DNA of 64,000 nt from Dasypus novemcinctus (lineage: Eukaryota > Chordata > Mammalia > Cingulata > Dasypodidae): positions 97,903,157 to 97,967,156 of the forward strand of contig NC_080680.1 of the NCBI RefSeq assembly GCF_030445035.2. The letters are read 5' to 3'. Below the pieces are notes generated by a model. That model was not told where the DNA came from, searched no databases, and saw only the letters and a program-made list of their open reading frames with translations. Position numbers and translations under genes: made by a program. The first letter of the stretch is position 1. Every line of letters begins with the position of its first letter. Of the stretch, positions 23,885 through 36,203 are shown one piece after another.

Positions 23885-25457
23885 TCTGGTCCCTTGACCC
23901 AGTAGTGGGTTACAAACCCATTTCCTAGGGCCTTTGGAAGGAAGGGTGCATAGCCTGTGAAAAGCCTCTCTTATTTTTTAATTTCCCTTCATGTACTTCC
24001 TTGTTCTGTCAGCAGATGGTGCTGTTTGGCAGCCCTCTTAGTTCAGTGCCAGGTCTGAGTGTGTTTGCTGCAACAGGGACTGGATCCGTGTGATAGAGGA
24101 TCCTGCATGGAGTCTAAGAGCTTCATAATTAAAACTTTCCTAAAGATAGTTCTCCAACCTGTGCTGGCAGCCCTCTCACTTTTCCCGGTAGGAAATAATT
24201 CCACTCTCCTCTGTATCCTCAACATCCAATCCTGGTCAGTAGAGAGGGAGATTGAAAGGGTCAGATCTCCATGTTCACAGATCTCTTTAGTACTGAGCCA
24301 GCTCCCAGGGCAAACAACGGCACAACCCCACCCAGCATGGAAGGGCTCGGGGGAAACAGCACACCAAATTTGTGGGTCAAAAGCTGAGTCAGCCTTAGGC
24401 TGCGCCCTGCTCTCTCCCCTCTCCTGGGAAGGTGGATCCCTGGGGCCTCCTTTGTCTATAGTCGCTGGCCGTGAGGCCTAAGAATTCAAAAGTATCTGTA
24501 GTGTGGGGGAAGATGCCGGCAGTTGCAGCTGCCACTTTTAACTCACTGTTTTGCGGTTGTGATTCTTTTCCTTTATCCCTCTCTCTTCTGGGTGGTGTCC
24601 AGTCTTCCCTTGGTCTCCTAAACTCTAAAAAAAATGGTCAGGTCTTTTCTGCCTGTCCTTTAGCTATTTTTTTTGGAAGAAAAGAGAGTTCTCTGTGTTT
24701 CTAGTTAGCCACCTTCCCCAAATCCTTGGCCTGTTTTCTTTCATTAGGCACTGCATGTATACCTGAGAGATTCTTGCCCTTCTATTTGAGAATGTAGTAG
24801 GACTCCCCAGGATGGGAGTTTAATATTTTGTTGATTATGTGGGTCTCCCCCCACTGAGATACCACCCTATGACAACATTAATGCATATATTCCATAGGGC
24901 TTTTATCCAGGTGCATTCTTCCCCACACATCCTCCACGACCAATACTTGCAATACAGTGACCCTCTCCTAGCATAGTTTCCAAAAGAACACCCCCACAAT
25001 TGTTTTCTCAACCACAGTCCTCCACTTCCCCAGAGTTCACCTGTTCCTTTTTCCAGCCCTCCCCCCAGCTCCACAGATAGCCAACTTACCCCCCCCAACC
25101 CTGCTCACACTTACACTCCCACACTATCAACTCCACTCACATTGCTTCACCACCATCACCCCAGTCTATTGCCAAACCACCTCCATCCACCTTATCATAG
25201 ATTCTGCCCAGACTGAGCATCAGCTCACCACTCTCTACTCCCTATTTCCTGATAACATATCGTCCAGACTCTACCTCTTTGTGTCTGCTCAGTATCCTTA
25301 GTTCATATCTGTGAGATCATGCAGTATTTGTCCTTTAGTGACTGGCTTACTTCAGTCAACATAAGGTCTTCCAGATTCATCCATGTTGTCACATGTGTCA
25401 ATACTTCATTCCTTCACAGCTGAGTAATAGTCCGTGATATGTATATACCACATTTTT

Positions 25458-25709
25458 TTATCCATTCATCTGTTGATGGACACTGGGTTGTTGCCAATCT
25501 TTGGCAATAGTGAATAATGCTGCAGTGAACGTTGGTGTGCACATATCTGTTTGTGTCCCTGCTTTCAATTCTTCTGGGTATATTACTAGTAGAGGGATTG
25601 CTGGATCATCTAGCACTTCCATACTTAGCTTCCTGAGGAACCACCGAACTGTTCTCCACAGTGGCTGCACCATTCTACATTCCCACCAGCAGTGAATTAG
25701 TGTTTGCAT
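25458..25709 (-). pseudogene. L1-B ORF2 C-terminal fragment
   Basis: The reading frame contains HCWWECRMVQPLWRTVRWFL and DPAIPLLVIYPEE, the well-known cysteine-rich C-terminal region of LINE-1 ORF2. It opens within the L1 and is closed by stops, so it is a fragment. Confidence 0.93.
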
Positions 25710-25956
25710 TCCTCCACATCCTCTCCAACACTTGCAGTTTTCTGTTGCTGTTTTTTAATAGCAGGCAGTCTTATAGGTATAAGATAATATCTCACTGTAG
25801 TTTTCATTTGCATTTCCTTAACAGCTATGATGTTGAGCATATTTTCATGTGCTTTTTGGCCATTTATATATCTTCTTTAAAAAACAGCTAATCATTTTTT
25901 AATTTGGGTTATTAGTATTTTTGTTGTTGAGTTGTGGCTTTTAAAATATATATTCT

Positions 25957-26320
25957 GGGAAACGGACTTTGGCCCAGTGGTTAGGGCATCCGTCTACCAT
26001 ATGGGAGGTCCGCGGTTCAAACCCCGGGCCTCCTTGACCCATGTGGAGCTGGCCATGCAGCAGTGCTGTTGCGCGCAAGGAGTGCCGTGCCATGCAAGGG
26101 TGTCCCCCGCGTGGGGGAGCCCCACGCGCAAGGAGTACGCCCGTGAGGAGAGCCGCCCAGCGTGAAAAGAAAGAGCAGCCTGCCCAGGAATGGCGCCGCC
26201 CACACTTCCCGTGCCGCTGACAACAACAGAAGCGGACAAAGAAACAAGAAGCAGCAAATAGACACCAAGAACAGACAACCAGGGGAGGGGGGGAAATTAA
26301 ATAAATAAATAAATCTTTTA
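25957..26320 (+). mobile_element. DAS-type SINE, long form, inside L1-B
   Basis: The full head (tttggcccagtggttagggc), B box (cggttcaaaccccggg), GC-rich body and A/T-rich tail are present. The L1 target phrase atatattctggg precedes it and recurs after its tail. Confidence 0.92.
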
Positions 26321-26346
26321 AAACATATATATATATATATATATTC

Positions 26347-26748
26347 TGGGAAAGCGGATTTGGCCCAACGGATAGGGTGTCTGCCTACCACATAGGAGGT
26401 CCAGGATTCAAACCCAGGGCCTCCTGACCCATGTGATGAGCTGGCCCACGCACAGTGCTGATGTGCACAAGGAGAGCCGTGCCACACAGGGGTGTCCCCT
26501 CCGTAGGGGAGCCCCACTCGCGAGGCGTGCACCCTGTAAGGAAAGCCGCCCCACACAAAAAAAGCACAGCCTATCCAGGAGTGGTGCCACACACACAGAG
26601 AGCTGCCACAGCAAGGTGATGCAATAAAACGAGACACAGATTCCGGGTGCCGCTGACAAGAATACAAGCGGACACAGAAGAACATACAGCAAATGGACAC
26701 AGAAAGAAGATGGGGCGGTGGATAGGGGAGGAATAAATAAATTAGTTA
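26347..26748 (+). mobile_element. DAS-type SINE, second of a tandem pair
   Basis: A distinct, more diverged subfamily from its neighbour; its head is 'gcggatttggcccaacggat'. It sits directly after the first SINE, with atatattctggg before it and atatattctggat after it. The open frames crossing both SINEs on the minus strand are artefacts. Confidence 0.9.
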
Positions 26749-26916
26749 AATATATATATATATATATATTCTGGATATTAAAGCCTTATCAAATATGTGG
26801 TTTCCAATTTTTTTTTTCCCATTATGTTGGCTGTCTTTTCTTTTTTTCATTCATCAATGTATCTAACACAGGACTCTGAGAATATATTAAAAACGATCAA
26901 AATATAATGTCTTTAG

Positions 26917-27216
26917 AGATACGATGTGGGGACATTTTCAGGACTTGGATTTATCCTGGGTGGTACTGCAGGGACAGAGGTTGGATATTGGATGTCCTGC
27001 CATGACCCACTGGGTGGACTGGGGGAGAGTGTAAACTACAATGTAAACCATTATCTGTGTGGTGCAGCAGTGCTCCAAAATGTATCCACCAAATGCAATA
27101 AATGTCCCATGATGATGAAAGAGGTTGTTGATGTGGGAAGAGTGAGGTGAGGGGGTTGGGGGGTACATGGGGACCTCTTATATTTTTTGAATGTAACATT
27201 TAAAAAAATAGAGAAA
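26917..27216 (+). mobile_element. 5'-truncated young L1 tail inside L1-B
   Basis: About 300 bp ends in 'ttgaatgtaacatttaaaaa', with the direct repeat taatgtcttta before (about 26905) and after (about 27222). It is the same 3' UTR family as 20384-21177 but in the opposite orientation. It carries G-runs at 27134-27173. Confidence 0.78.
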
Positions 27217-27404
27217 AAATATATTTAATGTCTTTATACTTTCATGACAAAGTTTTTTGATGCACATAAGTTTTTAGTTTTAATAAAATTCCATTTATAT
27301 ATATTTTTTTCTCTTGTTGCTCATACTTTGATAAAAAGTCTATGAAACCATTGCCTAACACAAGGCCCTGAAGATGCTTCCCTATGCTTTCTTCTGGAGT
27401 TTTT

Positions 27405-27773
27405 TTTTTTTTTAAAGATTTATTTATTTATTTAATTTCCCCCCCTCCCCTGGTTGTCTGTTCTTGGTGTCTATTTGCTGCGTCTTGTTTCTTTGTCCGC
27501 TTCTGTTGTCGTCAGCGGCACGGGAAGTGTGGGCGGCGCCATTCCTGGGCAGGCTGCTCTTTCTTTTCATCCTGGGTGGCTCTCCTCACCGGCGCACTCC
27601 TTGCACGTGGGGCTCCCCCACGCGGGGGACACCCTTGCGTGGCCCGGCACTCCTTGCGTGCATCAGCACTGCGCATGGCCAGCTCCACATGGGTCAAGGA
27701 GGCCCGGGGTTTGAACCGCGGACCTCCCATGTGGTAGACGGACGCCCTAACCACTGGGCCAAAGTCTGTTTCC
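27405..27773 (-). mobile_element. DAS-type SINE, long form, inside L1-B
   Basis: A reverse-oriented full copy starts with a T-run and ends at the head (minus strand gggaaacagactttggccca). The target cttctggagttttt is repeated on both sides (about 27390 and 27774). Confidence 0.92.
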
Positions 27774-28426
27774 CTTCTGGAGTTTTTTAGTTTTTGTTCT
27801 TATGTTTAGGTCTTTCATTCATTTTGATTTGTTTCTTGCATTTGGCATAGGGGTCCACCTTCATTCTTTTGCATACAGATATTCAGTTTTCCTAGCATCA
27901 TGTTTTGATACTATTATTTCTCAAATGAGCAGACTTAGCACCCTTGTCAAAAATCAATAGGCCATAAATGTGAAGGTCTACTTCTCAATTCTATTGTATT
28001 AGTCTATATGTCTGTTCTTATGCCAGTACCATGCTGTTTTGATTACTGTAGTTTTGTAATAAGTTTTCAGATTGGGAAGTCTGAGTCCTCCAACTTTGTT
28101 GTTCTTTGTCAAGATGGCTTTGGCTATTTTGGGGACCCTTAACTTTCTGTAAAAATTTGATGATTCTCTTTTCCATTTCAGGAAAGAAAGCTTTTTAAAT
28201 TTTGATTAGGATTGTATTGCATCTACAAATTGCTTTGTGTAGAATTGACATCTTAACAATATCTACTCTTCCAATCCATGATATCTTTCCATTTATTTAG
28301 GTCTTCTTTGATTTCTTTCATCAGTCTCTTGTAGTTTTCTGTGTACAAGTCCTTAATATCTTTGGTGAGATTTATTCCTAGGTATTTTATTCTTTCAGTT
28401 GCTATTGCTAAAGGATTTTTCTTTTC

Positions 28427-29086
28427 TTGATTTCCCCTTCAGAGTGTTCATTACTGGTATATAAACTCTATTCATTTTTGCATGTGGTTTTTTACCCTGC
28501 CATTTTCCTAAATTCATTTATTATTTCTAGTAGCTTTGTTGTTGATTTTTCAGGGTTTTCTGAATATGATATCATGCCATCTGCAAATAAGGAAAGTATT
28601 ATTTCTTCATTTCTAATTTGGATGTCTTTTATTTCTTTTTCTTGCTTAATCGTTCTGTCTGGAACTTCCAGTGCTATGTTGAATAACAGTGGTGATAGTG
28701 GACATCCTTATCATATTCCTGATCTTAGATGGAAAGCTTTTAACCTTACACCATTGAATGTGATGTTAGCAGTGAGTTTTCATATGTGCTCTTTATCATG
28801 CTAAGGAAGTTTCCTTCTATTCTTAGTTTTCTAAGTGTTTTTATCCAGAAGGAGTGCTGGATTTTGTCAAATACCTTTTCTGCATCAATTGAGATCTGAT
28901 TTTTTCCTTCATTCTGTTAATGTGGTGTATTACATTACTTGATTTTCTTATATTAAACCACCCTTGAATACCTGGCATAAATCCCACTTTATTATGGATG
29001 CACAATTCTTTTAATGTGTTGTTGATTTGGTTTGCTAGTATTTTGTTGAGAGTTTTTGTATTTATATCCATAAGGGATATTTGCAT
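28427..29086 (-). pseudogene. L1-B ORF2 reverse transcriptase fragment
   Basis: Minus-strand frames contain [20 protein letters not shown] and [20 protein letters not shown], followed downstream by decayed RT sequence. This is the N-terminal part of the L1 RT domain. Confidence 0.88.
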
Positions 29087-29289
29087 TTTTGCCTGGTTTG
29101 TATATAAAATTGATACTGGTCTTATAGAATGAATTAGGGAGTATGTTTCCTCTTCAAATTTTTGGAAGAGGTTTTATAAGAAATGGTGTTAATTTTTCTT
29201 GGAATGTTTGGCAAAATTCACCTAGGAGGTTTTTGATTACTGATTCAATCTCTTTACTCGTTATAGTTCTGTTGACAAGTCCTATTTCT

Positions 29290-30074
29290 TTTTTTTTTTT
29301 TTTAATTTTTTTATTTTTTATTGACTTTGTAATAATATTACATTAAAAATATATATGTGAGGTCCCATTCAACCCCATCCCCCCACCCCCCCTCTCCCCC
29401 CCCCAACAACACTCGTTCCCATCATCATGACACATCCATTGGATTTTGTAAGTACATCTTTGGGCACCTCTGCACCTCATATACATTGGTTCACATCATA
29501 GCCCATACTCTCCTCCATTCCATCCAGTGGGCCCTGTGAGGATTTACAATGTCCGGTGATTGCCTCTGAAGCACCATCCAGGGCAGCTCCATGTCCCAAA
29601 GACGCCTCCACCTCTCATCTCTTCCTGCCTTTCCCCATACCCTTCGTCCACTATGTCCACTTTTCCCATTCCAATGCCACCTCTTCTATGTGGACATTGG
29701 ATTGGTTGTGTCCATTGCACCTCTATGTCAAGAGGAGGGTCAGATTCCACCTGGATGCTGGATGCAATCCTCCCATTTTCAGTTGTAATCACTCTAGGCT
29801 CCATGGTGTGGTGGTTGTCCTTCTTCAACTCCATCTTAGCTGAGTGTGGTAAGTCCAATAAATCAGATTGTAGGTGCTGGAGTCTGTTGAGGCTCAGGAT
29901 CTGGCTATCACATTGTCAGTCCAGAGATTCAAATCCCCTAAATATATCTTAAACCCCAACATTAACTGCACCTCCAGCACATTGGCATGAAAGTCTTATG
30001 AAGGGAGATCCCATCTGAGTCCAGATTCATCACACATAAACACCATTTCCAAAGAGGGGCCATCTGCCCTGGTA
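29290..30074 (-). mobile_element. Young 5'-truncated L1 tail inside L1-B
   Basis: It starts with a T-run at 29290 and is collinear with 20384-21177, sharing 'ctaggctccatggtgtggtg' and 'gtccagagattcaaatcccc'. The flanks aagtcctatttctt and aactcctatttctt form the TSD. The C-rich block at 29372-29405 is G-rich on the element's sense strand. Confidence 0.8.
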
Positions 30075-30244
30075 TACAACTCCTATTTCTTCTTGAGTCA
30101 GAGTGGGTAATTTGTTGGCTTTTGGGAATTTATCCACTTCATCTAACTTATCTAATTTTTGGCATACAGATGTTTATAGTATCCACTTACAATCCTTTTT
30201 ATTTGGGGGTCTGTAAATGTCCCCCTTTTCATGCTCCAGTAGGG

Positions 30245-30598
30245 CATTGCCTAGGGTGAGTCTTAATCCTTTTGCTGAAATCCTTTATAAACAGACAAAT
30301 AAAAAGCCACAGACACAGCAAAAAAGTGAGCCCTGAAAGACTGAGAGAAAAGGCCCATGGACAGGAAAAAGCTGAAAGTAATGCAATCTGGAGGAGAAGG
30401 CAGGGACCAGCAGGGCTGCCATTATGCCATGCCACAGGATTGCCAGCAGCCAACCTTCAGGGAGAAAGCTTAACCTGATGCCTTGATTTGGATTTTTTCC
30501 CAGCATCTGGACTGTAAGCGTATAAATTAATAACTTTCATTGTAGAAGCCGACTCATTTCTAGTAAATTGCATTGGCAACCTTTAGCAAACTAAAACA
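30245..30598 (+). mobile_element. MaLR-like LTR fragment
   Basis: The segment ends in 'agcaaactaaaaca' and contains 'tgatgccttgatttggattt'. It is the forward-oriented counterpart of the elements at 40592 and 52859. I recognise it as an abundant xenarthran LTR, probably of the ERVL-MaLR group; its 5' part is missing. Confidence 0.55.
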
Positions 30599-31552
30599 CC
30601 ACCTTTTTTTTCAAACATATAAACTTTATTGATATATATTGATAAAACATAGACTTCATCCAAAGGATTTGGTATAATCAACAGTATTTGGTATAATCAC
30701 ATAATTGTACATTCATCACTTCAGTCATTATTAAAGCATTTGCATTATTTCAATAATAATAATAAACAAAAACAGACAAAGAAAGAAAATTTCTCACCTC
30801 TCAATCTCTCTGTTTTCCCTGCTATATATAGCTGCTATTTCTGGCTATTATTGCATAATTATTTATTTGTTTATTAATAAATATTAATATATTTATATAT
30901 TCACATGCCATGTGATTGATTCAAAGTGTATAATCAATGCCTTTTAGTATAATCATAATGTTGTACATTCATCATTTCAAAAAATTTTAGAACAATTTCG
31001 TTACTACAAAAGGAAAGACTCCATATCCCTTAGCATTTTTTTCCCAGCCCTATATAACTAATCTAATTTCATTTTTATAAATTGATTTATATTTATATTT
31101 TATATAAATGGAATCATACAATGTATATCTGGTCTCCTTCACTTAGTATAATGTTGGTTTTTTTATTGGACTGATATTAACATTTTGTAATACTAACCTA
31201 CATTTGTTCAGCTTCAAAGAATGGTCTTATATAAGCAATTTTACCTTTCATATTTCACATAATATATTTATATTTCATGTAATATATTTAGTTTATAATA
31301 GTGCAAACATATTGTATTTGTTCTTTTGTGTCTAGCTTGCTTCACTCAGCATAATATCTCTAGGTTCATCCATGTTGTCATATGTTTCACGACTTCATTT
31401 CTTCTTACAGCTGCATGATATTCCATCATGTGTATACTCCACAATTTGTTTGTCTCTTCATCATTTGATGGAAACCTGGGTTGTTTCCAACTTTTGGCAA
31501 TTATTTGCTGCTATGAACAGTGTGTAGATGTTTATTCGTGTCACTGCTCTAA

Positions 31553-31983
31553 TTTCTTTTTTTTTTTAAGATTTATTTTTATTTATTTCTCTCCCTTCCC
31601 CAACCCTCCCCACCCCCAGTTGTCTGCTCTCTGTGTCCACTCGCTGTATGTTCTTCTGTGACCACTTCTATCCTTATCAGAGGCACCTGGAATCTGTGTT
31701 TCTTTTTGTTGCGTCATCTTCTTGTTGTGTTAGCTCTCCGTGTGTGCGGCATCATTCTTGGGCAGGCAGCACTTTCACGCTGGGCAGCTCTCCGTGAGGG
31801 GTACACTCCTTGCATGTGGGGCACCCCTACACAGGGGTGCCCCTGCATGGCACAACACTCCCTGTGCACAACAGTATGGCATATGGGCCAGCTTAGCACA
31901 CGACCAGGAGGCCCTGGGGATCAAATCCTGGACCCTCCATATGGTAGACGGATGCTCTATCGGTTGAGCCATGTCTGCTTCCC
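31553..31983 (-). mobile_element. DAS-type SINE, long form
   Basis: A T-run and 'aagatttatttttatttatt' at the left, a GC-rich body, and a reversed head ending 'ggttgagccatgtctgcttc'. It is inserted in L1-C. Confidence 0.88.
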
Positions 31984-32379
31984 GTTTTCCAACTTTTTAG
32001 CACCAGTCATTCTAACAGGTGTGAAATGATATCTCATTGTAGTTTTGTTTTGCATTTCCCTAACCTCTAGAAACACCAACTTTTGGTTTTGTTGTTTCTC
32101 TCTATTATTTTTTATTCTTGATTTCATTTGTCTTTGCTCTAATCTTTATTATTTCCTTGTTTCTGCATACTTTGGGTTCAGTTTACTCTTCTTTTTCTAG
32201 ATCCTCTAGTTTTGAGGCGAGGTCTCTTATTTGAGACTATTCTTCTTTTTTAAATGTAAGCATTTATGACTGTATATTTCCCTCTCAGCACTGCTTTTGT
32301 CATATCCCATAGGTTTTGTTATGTTGTCTTTTCATTTTCATTCACCTCAAGATATTTCCTAATTTCCCTTGTGATTTTC

Positions 32380-32567
32380 TCTTGCCTCCCCCCAAGATGG
32401 CTCCCTCATTTGTCTGCTCACAGTTTCTACTCATTGTCTGCTTGTTGTGTTTGCTTATTTTTGTCTGCTCATTGTGTCTGCTTATCTTCTTTAGGAGGCA
32501 TCAGAAACCAAACCTGGGATCTCCCATGTGAGACGTGAGCACCCAACTGCTTGAGCCACATCTAATC
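32380..32567 (-). mobile_element. DAS-type SINE, short dimeric form
   Basis: Reversed B box (aaaccaaacctgggatctcc) and head (gcttgagccacatctaatcc) are preceded by 'tctgctcattgtgtctgctt' repeats. The target phrase tgatttct is duplicated. Confidence 0.8.
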
Positions 32568-33483
32568 CATGATTTCTTCTTTGACCACTGGTGTTTAAGT
32601 ACACATTGTTAAATTTCCACATATTTGTGAATTTTCTTTTCCTTCCTCTGTTATTGATTTCTAGCTTCATTCCATTATGGTCAGAGAATATTCATTGTAT
32701 AATTTCAATATTTTTAAATTTATTGAAACTTGTTTTGTCCACCATATGACCTATCCTGGAGAATGACCTGTGTTCACTATGGATGAATTATATTATGCTA
32801 TTGCTGGATAAATTGTCCTATATATATCAGTTAGGACTCATTGATTTATAGTATTCAAGTCTTCTATTTTCTTATTGATCTTCTATCTAGATGGTCTATC
32901 CATTATTGTAAAAAGTGCATTGAAGTCTTTTACAATTAATGTAGAACTGCCTGTTTCTAGCTTCAAATATGTCAATATTTGCTTCATATATTTTTGGGTT
33001 CTGCCATTGGGTGAAGACATATTTAAAATTGTTATGTCTCCTCATTGAATTGACCCCCTTTTCAGTATATAGTGTCTTTCTTTGTCCTTTGTAATGGTTT
33101 TTGACTTAAACTTTATTTTATCTGATATTAGTATGGCTTTCTCAACTGTCTTTTGGTTACTATTTGCAATGTATTTTTTCTCATCCTTTCACTTTCATCT
33201 TATTGTGTCTTTGAATTTAAGCTGAGTCTCTTCTAAAGAACATATGGTTGGGTCATACCTTTCTATCCATTCTTTCAATCTCTGCCTTTGGACTGGAGAG
33301 TTTAATCCATTTACATTTAAAATAACTACTGATAATGCATGATTTTCTTCTGTCATTTTGCCATTCTGTCTTTGTAGGCCTTATGCCTTTTTTGACTCTC
33401 ACATCTTTTGTTAATGCCTTTGATCATATTTGTTTGATTGTTTCGTATTGTACCATTTTGAGTTTTCTCATTTCTTTCTTTCT

Positions 33484-33637
33484 TTTTTTAAAAGATTTAT
33501 TTTATTTATTTACCCCCATCCCCTCATTGCTTGCCCTTGCTGTCTGCTTTTTGTGTGCTCATCTTCTTCTTAGGAGGCATGAAAGCTGGGCCTCTCGTGG
33601 TAGAGGGATCTCAATCACTTGAGCCACATCCACTTCC
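33484..33637 (-). mobile_element. DAS-type SINE, short form
   Basis: It is reverse oriented. The flanking target ctcatttctttct occurs before (about 33466) and after (about 33638) the element. Confidence 0.82.
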
Positions 33638-33699
33638 CCTCATTTCTTTCTGAATATATATATATATATTTTTTTTAAAGAAAATTCCTACCCCTGTAG

Positions 33700-34124
33700 T
33701 TTTTTTTAAAGATTTATTTTTATTTATTTCTCTCCCCTTCCCCCCCCCCCCCCCCCCCGTCGTCTGCTCTCTGTGTCCATTCGCTATGTGTTCTTCTGTG
33801 TCCTCTTGTATTAACAGGCAGCGCTGGGAAACTGCGTCTCTTTTTTGTTGCATCATCTTGCTGCATCAGCTTTCCTTGTATGCAGAATCATTCCTGGGCA
33901 GGCTGTGCTTTTCTCATGCAGGGGCAGCTCTCCTAACGGGGCACTCTCCTTGCATATGTGGCTCCCCTACATGGAGGCACCCCTGCATGGCATGGCATTC
34001 TTTGCACACGACAGTAATGCATGTGGGCCAGCTCACCACACAGGTCAGGAGGCCCTGGGTATGGAACTCTGGACCCTCCATATGATAGGAGGACGCTCTA
34101 TCATTTGAGCCACATCCACTTCCC
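33700..34124 (-). mobile_element. DAS-type SINE, long form
   Basis: T-run, 'aaagatttatttttatttat', an 18-base C-run near 33741-33758, body and reversed head (atttgagccacatccacttc). Confidence 0.88.
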
Positions 34125-34520
34125 TAAGTATATTTTTTAGTATTTTCTTTGTGGTTGCCAAGGACCTGAAATTTAATATCATAAATCTATAGCAGTCACT
34201 TTTTAAGTTTGAGTTGTTGTGAGTTAACAAAACAATCATGCATACCATTCAGGATTCGCATACATTGTCCACCACCAACACTTTACATTGTTGTGACACA
34301 ACTGTTACAAATGATGAAAGAACATTATCATAATATTACTGCTATCTATAGTCCATAGCTTATATTTAGTGCTTTTTCCCACAAACCATCCTATTATTAG
34401 CAGCATGTATTAGTATTCTCTATTTGTTATAGTTTATGAGAGAATGTTCTTATATTTATAATGTTGATCACAGTCCATCATTCACCACGGGGTTCACTGT
34501 GTTTAACAATCACTTTATTT

Positions 34521-34929
34521 TCTTTTATTTTTTACTTTTTTTAAAGATTTATTTTATTTATTTCTCTTCCCTTCCCCCCCCATCTCTCTCTGTATCCCTT
34601 CGCTATGTGTTCTTCTGTGTCTGCTTGCATTGCCAGGAGGAACTGGGAAACTGCGTCTTTTTTTTTCCTGCATCATCTTGCTGCGTCAGCTCTCCATGTG
34701 TGCAGTACCACTCCTGGGCAGGCTGTGCTTTTTTTTTTCACATGGGGCAAACTCCTTGCACATGGGGCACCCCCATGTGGGGGCACCCCTGTGTGGTACA
34801 GCACTCCTTGCACATGGCAGCACTGCGCGTGGGCCAGCTTACCACACAGGTCAGGAGGCCCTGGGTATCAAACCCTGGACCCTCCATATGATAGGTGGAC
34901 ACTCTATCAGTTGAACCATGTCTGCTTCC
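34521..34929 (-). mobile_element. DAS-type SINE, long form, with TSD
   Basis: A reverse-oriented full copy flanked by the 16-bp direct repeat aacaatcactttattt at 34505-34520 and 34930-34945. Confidence 0.92.
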
Positions 34930-34945
34930 CAACAATCACTTTATT

Positions 34946-35412
34946 TAAATTTTTAAAAAGATTTATTTATTTATTTATTCCCCGCCCCCCCCCCTTCCAT
35001 TGTCTGCTCTCTGTGTCTATCTGCTATGTGTTCTTCTGTGTCTGCTTATATTCTCATTAGGTGACTCCAGGAACCAACCCTGGGACCTTCTGGAGTAGGA
35101 GAGAGGTGATCATTCTCTTGTGCCACCTCAGCTCCTGATCCGCTGCATCTCTTATCATCTGTCCTCTGTGCCTCTTTTTGTTGTGTCATCTTGCTGTGCC
35201 AGCTCTCTGTGTGGGCCAGCACTCCTGCATGGGGCCGCACTCCTGTGCAGAGCAGCACTCTTGTGGGGCAGCACTCCTGCATAGAGCCTGCACTCCACGT
35301 GGGTCAGCTTGCCACATGGGCCAGGTTTCCTTCACCAGGAGGCCCTGATATCAAACCCTGGATCTCTTATATAATAGACAGGAGCCCAATTGCTTGAGCC
35401 ACATCCATTTCC
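34946..35412 (-). mobile_element. DAS-type SINE, long divergent form
   Basis: It is directly adjacent to the previous SINE. It contains an extra internal head-like segment near 35060-35110 and a body with repeated 'cagcactcctg' phrases. The reversed head ends 'gcttgagccacatccatttc'. Confidence 0.82.
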
Positions 35413-35599
35413 TTAAAAATCACTTTTGATTTGATTCCTATTTAACTTCAGTAACATACACATACACTATTCAGATACCCCTCAGTCCCTCCACCTTTCA
35501 TTATGCTTGTTACAAATTATATCTTTATACATTGTATGTCCAAAACCAAAGATTTATCATTTCTTTTTAGGCCTTTGTATTTTAGATCCTGCAAGAAAT

Positions 35600-35765
35600 A
35601 AAACACAGAGCTAAAGAATACATACCAAAGAATACAATACAATACTAATGGCATAATATAATATAATTACAATACAATACTAATAGCATAATATAATAAT
35701 ATAATATAATAATAATAATATAATATAATAAAATATAATGTAATATAATATAATATAATTACCCA
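35600..35765. repeat. AT-rich minisatellite (ataatataat-type)
   Basis: About 165 bp of imperfect repeats built from 'aatacaatactaat' and 'ataatataat' units. Confidence 0.85.
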
Positions 35766-35912
35766 TATGGTTACCTTTACTGGAAGTCTTTATTTCTTTA
35801 TGCCACTTCAATCCACTGAACACTGTGTCTTTTCATTTTCAGTCTGAAGAACCCCTTTAGCATCATTTGTAGGGCAGGTCTAGTGGTAATGAACTTCCTC
35901 AACTTTTTTTTT

Positions 35913-36203
35913 TTAATCTGGGAATGTCCTAATCTTGAATTCATTGTTCAAAGAAAGTCTCACCAGAGATAATATTCTTGGTTGGTGATTGTTTACTTTC
36001 AGCACTTTAAATATTTTGTACCACTGCCTTCTGGCCTCCATGATCTTTGATGAGAAACTGGCAATTGATCTTATTGAGATTCTCTTGTATATAACTTTGT
36101 GCTTCTCTCTTGCAGCTTTCAAAACCCTCTCCTTTTCCTTGGCATTGGGCAGTCTGATTGCTTTGTTTCTGGGCATGGTTCTCAAATCCTGTTTAGGCTT
36201 CAC
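35913..36203 (-). pseudogene. L1-C ORF1 C-terminal fragment
   Basis: The minus-strand frame reads RLPNAKEKERVLKAAREKHK and later QPRILSLVRLSLNNEFKIRT, which fits the C-terminal nucleic-acid-binding part of LINE-1 ORF1. It is closed by stops. Confidence 0.85.

Larger units (their letters stand above)
18715..24722 (-). mobile_element. L1 element A, 5' end preserved, 3' end missing, nested insertions
   Basis: A minus-strand LINE-1 runs from its 5' UTR (start at about 24722, minus strand ggggaaggtggctaactaga) through ORF1 (about 23880-22500), the ORF2 endonuclease (about 22330-21750) and the reverse transcriptase (about 20400-18960). It stops near 18715, so ORF2 C-terminus and 3' UTR are absent. 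A dimeric SINE (19865-20189) and a younger L1 tail (20384-21177) interrupt ORF2. All frames are broken by stops and shifts, so it is not autonomous. Confidence 0.88.
24735..30240 (-). mobile_element. L1 element B (3' UTR to ORF2), heavily interrupted
   Basis: A minus-strand L1 runs from a 3' UTR (24735-25457; related to 59860-60080) through the ORF2 C-terminus (25709-25458) and up to the RT (about 29086-28400) and beyond to about 30240. It is broken by two tandem SINEs (25957-26748), an L1 tail in the opposite orientation (26917-27216), another SINE (27405-27773) and another L1 tail (29290-30074). Confidence 0.82.

Noticed and set aside
26017-26700. A 227-residue minus-strand open frame
   Set aside because: It runs through two tandem DAS SINEs whose GC-rich body is stop-poor. 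Similar frames appear in every long SINE copy in the window.
30229-30506. Overlapping open frames near 30.3 kb
   Set aside because: They lie within a MaLR-like LTR fragment; there is no domain and no conservation evidence.
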